Part shown: piece after piece, positions 1-5,143 of the stretch
Layout: every line of letters starts with the position of its first letter
How positions within the stretch are numbered: position 1 is the first letter of the stretch
Assembly: GCA_963643215.1 (NCBI GenBank)
Contig: CAVIJY010000081.1
Location: 1 to 5,154, forward strand
Direction: 5' to 3'
DNA from: Darwinimomas sp963643215
GTDB lineage: Bacteria > Bacillota > Clostridia > Lachnospirales > Lachnospiraceae
Length of the DNA: 5,154 bases
Notes under the pieces: model-generated
Told to the model about the DNA's origin: nothing
The model's database searches: none
What the model saw: only the letters and a program-made list of their open reading frames with translations
Made by a program: the position numbers and the translations under genes

Positions 1-8
1 TGAAAGAC

Positions 9-965
9 ATGAACAGTGAAGAACAGGAAAGCATCCTGATCCGTGCAGAGGGTCTGAAAAAGTGCTTTACAAACGGCAGAAGCCCGGTCAAGGCAGTGGA
101 TGATGTGAGCTTTTGCATCGAGCGCGGCAAAACCATGGGTCTGGTGGGAGAATCGGGGAGCGGAAAGAGCACAACCGGCCGCCTGATCCTCAGGCTTATA
201 AAGCCGGATTCGGGCAGAGTATATCTGGACGGGCAGGAGATAGACGACAAAAGCATACGAAGGTACCGGAGAAGAATGCAGATCATCTTTCAGGATCCGG
301 CCGGATCGCTGGATCCGTATCTGCGGGTGAGAGACATCATAGCAGAGGGAATGCGGGCTGAAGAGATGTATACATCAAGAATCCGGGAGAGGGAGGCGGT
401 GGATGAGCTGCTGGAACAGGTGGGATTGACCGGCGGCGATGCGATGAGATATCCGGGAGAATTCTCCGGAGGTCAGCAGCAGAGAATAGGAATCGCCAGA
501 GCACTTGCGGTGCATCCTGAGTTTCTGGTATGTGATGAGGCTGTCTCTGCGCTTGATGTGTCATATCAGGCGCAGATCATCAATATGCTGATGGATATGC
601 AGGCGGAGAAGGGACTGAGCTATCTGTTCATTTCACATGATATCTCGGTGGTGAGTCATATATCGGATACGATCGGGGTCATGTACGCCGGAGGACTGGT
701 AGAAACCGGGAGATGCGAGGAGGTCATGAGACATCATGCGCATCCGTATACGGAGACGCTGCTGGCGGCAGTGCCGATAGCGGATCCGAGACAGGCAAGA
801 GCCCGCACCAGAATTGAATCATGGGGGACGGAGAGCACAGGCGGCGACGGGTGTGCTTTTGCAGGAAGATGCCGGTATGCGCAGGAGATATGCCGTGAGA
901 TCAGACCGGAGCTGAAGCAGATCGCGCCCGGACATATGTGCGCATGCCACAAGGTCGGCTCCTGA
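9..965 (+). CDS. Peptide-type ABC importer ATP-binding subunit (OppF/DppF family)
   Basis: This is the cytoplasmic ATPase that powers import of oligopeptides, dipeptides or a related solute through a two-permease, two-ATPase ABC transporter. The 318-residue length is typical of the family. Visible motifs are Walker A GESGSGKST (47-55), Q-loop FQDP (94-97), signature FSGGQQQR (152-159), Walker B ending in D176-E177, D-loop ALDVS (181-185) and switch H210. The C-terminal oligopeptide-type extension starts at HPYTETLL (245-252) and carries cysteines C282, C288, C295, C311 and C313; related subunits use such cysteines for an Fe-S cluster, but binding here is inferred. The usual DEP after Walker B is DEA here, a tolerated variant. 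The ATG at 9 lies just before the conserved fold; its ribosome binding site would fall outside the window. A TGA at 1-3 could end the partner ATPase gene. A hairpin follows at 984-1024, so this is probably the last gene of its operon. Substrate (peptide, nickel or other) cannot be told from this subunit. Confidence 0.95.
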   Translation: MNSEEQESILIRAEGLKKCFTNGRSPVKAVDDVSFCIERGKTMGLVGESGSGKSTTGRLILRLIKPDSGRVYLDGQEIDDKSIRRYRRRMQIIFQDPAGSLDPYLRVRDIIAEGMRAEEMYTSRIREREAVDELLEQVGLTGGDAMRYPGEFSGGQQQRIGIARALAVHPEFLVCDEAVSALDVSYQAQIINMLMDMQAEKGLSYLFISHDISVVSHISDTIGVMYAGGLVETGRCEEVMRHHAHPYTETLLAAVPIADPRQARARTRIESWGTESTGGDGCAFAGRCRYAQEICREIRPELKQIAPGHMCACHKVGS

Positions 966-983
966 TTCGGGTTTTTCCGTTAA

Positions 984-1024
984 AATGAAGAACTCCGGCA
1001 TCGAGCCGGAGAATTATCTTCATT
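984..1024 (+). terminator. Two-tier hairpin after the ABC transporter gene, probable terminator
   Basis: The inner stem is perfect: CTCCGGC (993-999) pairs with GCCGGAG (1005-1011) around a 5-nt loop. An outer 8-bp stem AATGAAGA (984-991) pairs with TCTTCATT (1017-1024), with a small asymmetric internal loop between them. It begins 18 bp after the stop codon at 965. There is no clean T-run on the plus strand; the 3' flank is only T-rich. On the minus strand the inner stem is followed by TTCTTCATTTT, so it may work in either direction. Terminator function is inferred from position and stability. Confidence 0.6.
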
Positions 1025-1287
1025 CAAGAATTAGGAGTTTGTGCAATGTTTTCTGATGTGCTTATACTAGCATGTTATCTCCGGGAGTGATTGAAGATTG
1101 AATGAATATTTATGATGAAAATCTTAAGTTCGCAAAATGCTTTCAGAAGAGCGTTTATATGATATGATGCAATTGTCATTCTTTTGGTTTTTTCAGATTA
1201 TCTGTTTTATCTCAGCGCCGATCGGCGGCGTTCGTAAAGCCTGACATGACGGCTTGATTCCGATGACTTTGCAGGGTGGGTACAGTC
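1025..1287. other. Non-coding gap upstream of the recA promoter
   Basis: I find no gene here with family-like content. It is AT-rich relative to the flanking genes. It holds a 14-codon frame with a good ribosome binding site (1046-1090), several TATGAT-like blocks around 1111-1116 and 1158-1168 without a good -35 partner, a T-rich run at 1179-1193, a 12-bp palindrome (1216-1227) and a small 5-bp hairpin AAGCC/GGCTT (1237-1241 with 1251-1255). A weak promoter reading, TTGTCA (1173-1178) with GATTAT (1196-1201) at 17-bp spacing, is possible but much weaker than the one at 1288-1316. Confidence 0.6.
1216..1227. repeat. Perfect 12-bp palindrome upstream of recA
   Basis: CGCCGATCGGCG is its own reverse complement. 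It is GC-rich in AT-rich surroundings and lies about 60 bp upstream of the recA -35 box. With no loop it is a poor RNA hairpin, so a binding site for a dimeric protein is the more natural reading. Its role is unknown. Confidence 0.4.
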
Positions 1288-1316
1288 TTGACAGAATATT
1301 GTGAAGGTTTTATGAT
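1288..1316 (+). promoter_or_regulatory. recA promoter (sigma-A type)
   Basis: TTGACA (1288-1293) is a perfect -35 box and TATGAT (1311-1316) is a five-of-six -10 box, separated by the optimal 17 bp. Transcription should start near 1322-1324, giving a leader of about 37 nt before the recA start at 1360. It is the best promoter in the window and is followed directly by a LexA-type operator. Confidence 0.85.
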
Positions 1317-1331
1317 ATGTTAAGCACGAAT

Positions 1332-1345
1332 AGAACATTTGTTCT
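1332..1345. promoter_or_regulatory. LexA (SOS) operator of recA
   Basis: The core GAAC-ATTT-GTTC (1333-1344) matches the two half-sites of the Gram-positive LexA box (family consensus CGAAC-N4-GTTCG), and the palindrome extends one more pair to A1332/T1345. The outermost C/G of the consensus are A and T here. It lies about 10-21 nt downstream of the predicted transcription start and ends 4 nt before the GGAGG ribosome binding site. LexA bound here would block promoter clearance or elongation. Position and sequence both support the call; binding itself is not shown. Confidence 0.8.
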
Positions 1346-1348
1346 TAC

Positions 1349-1353
1349 GGAGG
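1349..1353 (+). promoter_or_regulatory. recA ribosome binding site, decides the start
   Basis: GGAGG lies 6 nt before the ATG at 1360. This selects that ATG over an in-frame TTG at 1339, which would place the start inside the LexA operator and add seven residues that are not RecA-like. Confidence 0.85.
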
Positions 1354-1359
1354 ACAGGA

Positions 1360-2400
1360 ATGAATAAATTAAATAATGACGACAAGAAAAAGGCTCTTGA
1401 TGCGGCGCTTGCGCAGATTGAAAAAAGCTACGGCAAGGGCGCGATCATGAAGCTCGGGGATTCAGCCGCAACGATGAATGTGGAGGCGACGCCCACAGGC
1501 TCCATGAGTCTGGATCTTGCGCTTGGAGTCGGAGGCATCCCGAAGGGAAGAATCATAGAGATTTACGGACCTGAATCATCAGGCAAGACGACGGTGGCTC
1601 TGCATATGGTGGCTGAGATTCAAAAGCTCGGCGGCATTGCCGGCTTTATAGATGCCGAGCATGCTCTGGATCCGGCTTATGCAGAGAATATCGGAGTGGA
1701 TGTGGACAATCTGTATATATCACAGCCGGACAACGGAGAGCAGGCCATGGCTATCATGGATACCATGGTTCGCTCCGGCGCTATCGATATCGTGGTTGTG
1801 GATTCTGTAGCCGCGCTTGTTCCGAAGGCGGAGATAGACGGAGATATCGGCGATGCCCATGTAGGACTTCAGGCAAGGCTTATGAGTCAGGCTCTGCGCA
1901 TGCTGACCGGGGCGATAAGCAAGAGCAATTGCACGGTTATATTTATAAACCAGCTCAGAGAGAAGGTCGGCACAAGCTACGGCAATCCGGAGGTGACGAC
2001 GGGCGGAAGGGCGCTGAAGTTCTACGCCACTATCCGTCTGGACATCAGAAGGATAGATTCCATCAAGAATGACGGTGTGCAGGTGGGCAACCGGGTCAGA
2101 ATAAAGGTTGTAAAAAACAAGGTGGCTCCGCCGTTCAAGGAGGCAGAGTTTGATATCATCTACGGTCAGGGTATATCCAAGTTCGGCGATATAGTGGATC
2201 TCGGCGCTGCAGCCAATATCATAGAAAAGAGCGGCGCATGGTACGCATACAACGGGGAAAAGATCGGACAGGGAAGAGAAAATGCCAAGAAATATCTGAG
2301 AGAGCATCCGGATGTATGCTTCGAGATAGAAAACAGGATCCGTGAGATGCACGGGTTTGCTCCGCTGGCCATGCCCGCGCAGCAGGACGCGCAGGAGTGA
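1360..2400 (+). CDS. recA: RecA recombinase / LexA co-protease
   Basis: RecA polymerises on single-stranded DNA, drives homologous pairing and strand exchange with ATP, and stimulates LexA self-cleavage. The 346-residue length is normal. The short N-terminal helix with its KSYGKGAIM segment (22-30) is followed by Walker A GPESSGKTT (70-78), the catalytic glutamate E100 in DAEHALDP, Walker B IVVVDS with D148, DNA loop L1 (about 157-172, including GDAHVGLQAR) and loop L2 (about 199-216), then ALKFYATIRLDIRR (218-231) and a C-terminal domain ending in a glutamine- and acid-containing tail. L2 reads VGTSYGNPEVTTGG, with T-S-Y where many homologues have V/I-M-F. The start is set by GGAGG at 1349. 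A strong promoter and a LexA box directly upstream indicate SOS control. recX follows 33 bp downstream without a terminator, so the two should share a transcript. Identity is secure; the effect of the L2 variation is unknown. Confidence 0.99.
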   Translation: MNKLNNDDKKKALDAALAQIEKSYGKGAIMKLGDSAATMNVEATPTGSMSLDLALGVGGIPKGRIIEIYGPESSGKTTVALHMVAEIQKLGGIAGFIDAEHALDPAYAENIGVDVDNLYISQPDNGEQAMAIMDTMVRSGAIDIVVVDSVAALVPKAEIDGDIGDAHVGLQARLMSQALRMLTGAISKSNCTVIFINQLREKVGTSYGNPEVTTGGRALKFYATIRLDIRRIDSIKNDGVQVGNRVRIKVVKNKVAPPFKEAEFDIIYGQGISKFGDIVDLGAAANIIEKSGAWYAYNGEKIGQGRENAKKYLREHPDVCFEIENRIREMHGFAPLAMPAQQDAQE

Positions 2401-2433
2401 AAGACAGAGCGGTGAAGGGGAGAGCAGAAAGAT

Positions 2434-3039
2434 ATGATGGTTAAGCAGATCATCCCCTACGGCAGAACGAGATACAGAGTCATTCTGGAGGACGGAATGA
2501 CTCTGCTGCTTTATAAAGGTGATTTGAGCCGGTACAAGATAGCGGAGGGAGGCGAGCTCGGTGATGAGCTCTATCGGGACATACTGCTTCCCATGCTTAC
2601 AAAGCGGGCCAAGGAACGGCTGGTTCACATCCTGGAAGTATCGGACAAGCCGGAAGGGGAGCTTCGCAGAAAGCTGAGGGAGAGCTGGTATCCTCAGGCG
2701 GCCGTGGATGAAGCGGTAGAATGGTGCAAGAGCAGACACTATATAGACGATGAGCGGTATGTCCGCGGCTATATCAGAAATCATGCGGGCAGAAAAAGCG
2801 CGATGCGGATGAGATACGATCTGATGGAGCGCGGGATCGACAGGGAGCTTATCGATATATGCATGGAGGATACAGAGATAGACGAGGAGGCGCAGATCCT
2901 CGGAGAGCTGAAAAAACGCGGTTATCGGGAGGATATGCCGGACAAGGACAGACGCAGGATAGTGGCGGCATTGGCCAGAAAGGGCTATTCGTGGAGCATG
3001 ATAGAATCTTGCATTCACAGTGACGATTTGTTATTATAG
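2434..3039 (+). CDS. recX: RecX, regulator of RecA filaments
   Basis: RecX binds RecA filaments and limits their extension and activity; it is usually encoded just after recA, as here. The 201-residue protein has an N-terminal beta-type segment (about 1-45, with VILEDGMTLLLYKGDL) followed by three helical repeats: about 55-105 (KRAKERLVHILEVSDKPEGELRRKL), 106-150 (DERYVRGYIRNHAGRKSAMRMRYDLMERGI) and 151-197 (EEAQILGELKKRGY). The D-D-E-R-Y-V segment at 105-110 and the repeated small-residue/helix pattern are typical. The gap after recA is 33 bp with no convincing hairpin, so expression should follow recA and SOS induction. Two adjacent ATGs (2434 and 2437) are possible starts. The purine-rich AAGGGGAG at 2415-2422 is 11-14 nt away, rather far, which may lower translation relative to recA, a sensible ratio for a filament modulator. 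That last point is inference. Confidence 0.93.
   Translation: MMVKQIIPYGRTRYRVILEDGMTLLLYKGDLSRYKIAEGGELGDELYRDILLPMLTKRAKERLVHILEVSDKPEGELRRKLRESWYPQAAVDEAVEWCKSRHYIDDERYVRGYIRNHAGRKSAMRMRYDLMERGIDRELIDICMEDTEIDEEAQILGELKKRGYREDMPDKDRRRIVAALARKGYSWSMIESCIHSDDLLL
3009..3037 (+). promoter_or_regulatory. Possible internal promoter for rny in the end of recX
   Basis: TTGCAT (3009-3014) and TATTAT (3032-3037) are separated by 17 bp and overlap the last codons of recX. The -10 is five of six, the -35 only three of six. If active it would start transcription near 3044 and give rny an SOS-independent supply. Such matches also arise by chance in AT-rich gene ends. Confidence 0.3.
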
Positions 3040-3068
3040 ACAAGATTGAACTATGAAAACTTAATATT

Positions 3069-3080
3069 GGAGGTGCTCCC
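3069..3080 (+). promoter_or_regulatory. rny ribosome binding site, decides the GTG start
   Basis: GGAGGTG (3069-3075) sits 5 nt before the GTG at 3081 and fixes that non-ATG start. The site is also a short inverted repeat, GGAG-GTG-CTCC (3069-3079), which could partly hide the ribosome binding site in RNA; a 4-bp stem with a 3-nt loop is weak. Confidence 0.8.
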
Positions 3081-4625
3081 GTGTTATATGTAGCATTAGC
3101 AATAATACCGGCGGCAGTGGTGGGAGTCCTCATGTGGTTTATGGCGACAGAGCATACCAAAAAGCAGTATGAAGCGACGGTGGGCTCGGCAGAAGCAAAG
3201 TCAAGAGAGATCATAGAGGAAGCACTGAAAACCGCTGAAACAACAAAGCGAGAAGCTGTTCTGAAGGCTCAGGAGGAAAATCTGAAGGCCAAGGACGAGC
3301 TTGACCGGGAAATCAAGGAGCGCAGAGCTGAAGTTCAGCGCTACGAGCAGAGAGTCCTTAATAAAGAGGAAAATCTGGACAAAAAGTCAAGTGCCCTTGA
3401 GAAACGGGAAGAGAACATGCAGTCCAAGGAGGACAAGATCAACAAGCGAAGCAAGGAGGTCGAATCTCTGTATGCACAGGGTCTGGCCGAGCTTGAGAAG
3501 ATCTCGGGTCTGACGACGGAGCAGGCAAAGGAGTTTTTGCTTCAAACCGTTGAAGATGATGTAAGGCATGACACGGCACGGATCATCAAGGAAGTAGAGG
3601 CGAGGGCGAAGGAAGAGGCTGACAAGAAAGCCAGAGAGATCGTCATCACTGCTATTCAGAGATATGCGGCTGACAATGTGTCAGAGTCGACAGTCTCTGT
3701 TGTACAGCTTCCCAATGATGACATGAAGGGGCGTATCATCGGACGCGAGGGTAGAAATATCCGCGCGATCGAGCAGATGACAGGCGTGGAGCTCATCATC
3801 GACGATACACCGGAGGCAGTGGTTCTTTCGGGATTTGACCCGGTAAGGCGTGAGATAGCAAGGGTTGCTCTTGAAAAGCTCATCGTAGACGGACGGATTC
3901 ATCCGGCGAGGATAGAGGAGACGGTGGAGAAGGCGACAAAGGAAGTCGAATCCACTATGAAGGCAGCCGGAGAGGAAGCGGCACTGGAGGTAGGAATTCA
4001 CGGACTGCATCCGGAGATCATCAAGCTTCTGGGACGCATGAAGTACAGAACCAGCTACGGACAGAATGCCCTGAAGCATTCTGTGGAGGTCGCACAGCTG
4101 TGCGGGCTTCTGGCAGCAGAGGTCGGTGTGGATATAAGACTGGCCAAGAGAGCCGGACTCCTGCATGATATAGGAAAGGCCATCGATCACGAGGTTGAGG
4201 GCTCCCATGTACAGCTCGGCGCTGACATATGCCGTAAGTACAAGGAAAACGCGATCATCATCAATGCGGTAGAGGCACATCACGGAGATGTGGAGCCCGA
4301 GTCGCTTATAGCATGTCTGGTTCAGGCATCGGATGCCATATCCGCAGCAAGACCGGGCGCGCGAAGAGAGACGCTCGAGGCATATACCAACAGACTCAAG
4401 CAGCTTGAGGAGATCACGAACTCCTTCGAGGGCGTAGACAAGTCCTACGCTATTCAGGCAGGCCGCGAGGTCAGAATCATGGTAGTTCCCGAGAAGGTCA
4501 GCGATGATGATATGGTCATACTCGCGCATGATATCGCAAAGAAGATAGAAGAGGATATGCAGTATCCGGGACAGATCAGGGTCAATGTGATCAGAGAGTC
4601 AAGGGTACAGGATATCGCAAAGTGA
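3081..4625 (+). CDS. rny: RNase Y, membrane-anchored endoribonuclease
   Basis: RNase Y starts mRNA decay in many Firmicutes by endonucleolytic cleavage at the inner face of the membrane. The 514-residue length is normal. In order: one N-terminal membrane segment (about 2-21), a long charged coiled coil (about 25-185, rich in E, K, A and R), a KH RNA-binding domain (about 205-270) with GRIIGREGRNIRAIE (217-231) carrying the GxxG loop, and an HD catalytic domain (about 325-425) with H333, the HD pair H362-D363 in LLHDIGKAIDHE, H399-H400 and D418. A C-terminal domain follows (about 430-514), including VRIMVVPEKVSDDD. The GTG start is set by GGAGGTG at 3069 and places the membrane helix at the very N-terminus as expected. 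It lies 41 bp after recX without a terminator, so read-through from the recA promoter is likely; a weak internal promoter is possible at 3009-3037. The 3' end is closed by a strong hairpin at 4696-4730. All expected domains and metal-binding residues are present. Confidence 0.98.
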   Translation: MLYVALAIIPAAVVGVLMWFMATEHTKKQYEATVGSAEAKSREIIEEALKTAETTKREAVLKAQEENLKAKDELDREIKERRAEVQRYEQRVLNKEENLDKKSSALEKREENMQSKEDKINKRSKEVESLYAQGLAELEKISGLTTEQAKEFLLQTVEDDVRHDTARIIKEVEARAKEEADKKAREIVITAIQRYAADNVSESTVSVVQLPNDDMKGRIIGREGRNIRAIEQMTGVELIIDDTPEAVVLSGFDPVRREIARVALEKLIVDGRIHPARIEETVEKATKEVESTMKAAGEEAALEVGIHGLHPEIIKLLGRMKYRTSYGQNALKHSVEVAQLCGLLAAEVGVDIRLAKRAGLLHDIGKAIDHEVEGSHVQLGADICRKYKENAIIINAVEAHHGDVEPESLIACLVQASDAISAARPGARRETLEAYTNRLKQLEEITNSFEGVDKSYAIQAGREVRIMVVPEKVSDDDMVILAHDIAKKIEEDMQYPGQIRVNVIRESRVQDIAK

Positions 4626-4695
4626 TTTACAAAAGGAAACGAAATCGGAAAGTATTTTTTAAAACAAGCAAGCCAATTCAAGTTCAATTCTATAG
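4626..4695. other. 3' untranslated stretch after rny
   Basis: AT-rich spacer between the rny stop and the terminator-like hairpin. A frame of 107 codons starting from a GTG that overlaps the rny stop (4622-4945) runs through it. I do not accept it as a gene because it passes through the hairpin and the 25-bp tandem repeats and resembles no family. Confidence 0.6.
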
Positions 4696-4741
4696 ACTGC
4701 CGTTTCGACGAGAGATCGTCGGACGGCAGTTTCGCAGTTTT
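4696..4741 (+). terminator. Composite hairpin after rny, probable terminator
   Basis: The outer stem ACTGCCGT (4696-4703) pairs with ACGGCAGT (4723-4730). The inner stem CGACGA (4706-4711) pairs with TCGTCG (4716-4721) around a GAGA loop, which is a GNRA-type tetraloop. Only TT on one side and G on the other separate the two stems, giving 14 base pairs in total. The 3' flank TTCGCAGTTTTA is T-rich but interrupted. It is likely the 3' end, or a decay-resistant 3' structure, of the recA-recX-rny transcript. Confidence 0.7.
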
Positions 4742-4758
4742 ACGGGATGTATAAGCCG

Positions 4759-4786
4759 CAGACGAGGCGCGAAGCGTACCTGTCTG
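4759..4786. repeat. Second hairpin downstream of rny
   Basis: CAGAC (4759-4763) pairs with GTCTG (4782-4786), AGG (4765-4767) with CCT (4779-4781), and CGC (4768-4770) with GCG (4774-4776) around a GAA loop. One G and a TA are bulged, for 11 pairs in all. No T-run follows, so it is not a standard terminator. It lies just before the tandem repeats. Function is unknown. Confidence 0.45.
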
Positions 4787-4788
4787 GC

Positions 4789-4914
4789 AATTCCGGCAGA
4801 CACGCCATCAAACAATTCTGCTAGGCATATCGTCAAACAATTCCGGCAAGCATGCCATCAAACAATTCCGGCAGGCATGCCATCAAATAATTCTGCCAAG
4901 CATTCCCGTCAATC
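4789..4914. repeat. 25-bp tandem repeat array, five copies
   Basis: Head-to-tail copies lie at 4789-4813, 4814-4838, 4839-4863, 4864-4888 and 4889-4914 (the last is 26 bp), with a decayed sixth beginning at 4915 (AATTCTTGCATA). Each starts AATTC and most end TCAAAC; the core is close to CGGCAGGCATGCCAT. Copies 3 and 4 differ at two positions and copies 1 and 3 at three; copies 2 and 5 are more diverged. The fourth copy contains the perfect palindrome GGCATGCC (4874-4881). No spacers separate the units, so this is not a CRISPR array. The 25-bp period changes reading frame at every unit, which argues against coding. It is best called an intergenic minisatellite. Confidence 0.85.
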
Positions 4915-4919
4915 AATTC

Positions 4920-4948
4920 TTGCATATACGAAACAAATACGATAGAAT
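4920..4948 (+). promoter_or_regulatory. Possible promoter for the downstream gene
   Basis: TTGCAT (4920-4925) and TAGAAT (4943-4948) are 17 bp apart. The -10 is five of six; the -35 keeps only TTG. The spacing and an AT-rich setting after a terminator-like structure support it, and a start near 4955 would give a leader of about 190 nt before the ATG at 5144. Confidence 0.35.
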
Positions 4949-5128
4949 ATTGCGCAATACCCCCTCAAAACAGAATACAGATGACTTTTACCAGGATTCA
5001 TAGAGGCGCCCGCGGGCCGGGCAGGATCCCTTGTCAAAGACATCAATTTAAGAACAAGGAAGGCAGGAGAGCTGTGTCATCAGCCGAATGCCTGCATCCT
5101 TAAGTTGAGGCAAGTGAGCCTGAGAGTG
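4949..5128 (+). promoter_or_regulatory. Potentially structured leader before the last gene
   Basis: No gene is visible here. The region holds a GC-rich palindrome GCCCGCGGGC (5008-5017) and a long imperfect hairpin. Its outer 9-bp helix joins 5044-5052 and 5099-5107 (one G-U pair). A middle stem joins GCAGG (5063-5067) and CCTGC (5091-5095), and an inner stem joins GCTG (5071-5074) and CAGC (5081-5084). CCTTGT (5029-5034) could instead pair with ACAAGG (5054-5059), and a short AGGC/GCCT hairpin (5108-5111 with 5118-5121) follows. I do not recognise it as a known riboswitch or T-box; the conserved T-box and common riboswitch motifs are not seen. A cis-regulatory RNA role is inference. Confidence 0.35.
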
Positions 5129-5143
5129 AAAGGAGAATCAGTC

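Noticed and set aside
1091..1116. Promoter TTGAAG / TATGAT in the gap before recA
   Set aside because: The spacing is only 14 bp, too short for a normal sigma-A promoter, and a near-consensus promoter exists at 1288-1316.
1339..1359. A TTG start for recA seven codons upstream
   Set aside because: It lies within the LexA operator, has no ribosome binding site, and adds residues not found in RecA; GGAGG at 1349 points to the ATG at 1360.
2376..2391. Hairpin between recA and recX that could act as an attenuator
   Set aside because: Only a 4-bp GCGC/GCGC pairing inside the recA 3' end is visible, with no T-run; too weak to call.
1720..3018. A 432-codon open frame on the minus strand
   Set aside because: It lies antisense to recA and recX, spans their junction, has no family-like motifs, and is explained by codon bias of the real genes in the opposite strand.
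3681..4529. A 282-codon open frame on the minus strand
   Set aside because: It is antisense to the KH and HD domains of rny, which are clearly coding on the plus strand; the antisense protein is low-quality in composition and resembles no family.
4789..4934. CRISPR array
   Set aside because: The 25-bp units are directly adjacent with no spacers, they diverge from one another, and no cas gene is in view.
4622..4945. A 107-codon plus-strand frame from a GTG overlapping the rny stop
   Set aside because: It has no own ribosome binding site, runs through the terminator-like hairpins, and crosses the 25-bp tandem units in a different frame each time, so its sequence is a product of non-coding repeats.
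4942..4950. Sigma-H type -10 (ATAGAATAT) before the last gene, tempting because spoVS can follow rny
   Set aside because: No AGGA-type -35 is found at the required distance upstream, so the match rests on the -10 alone.
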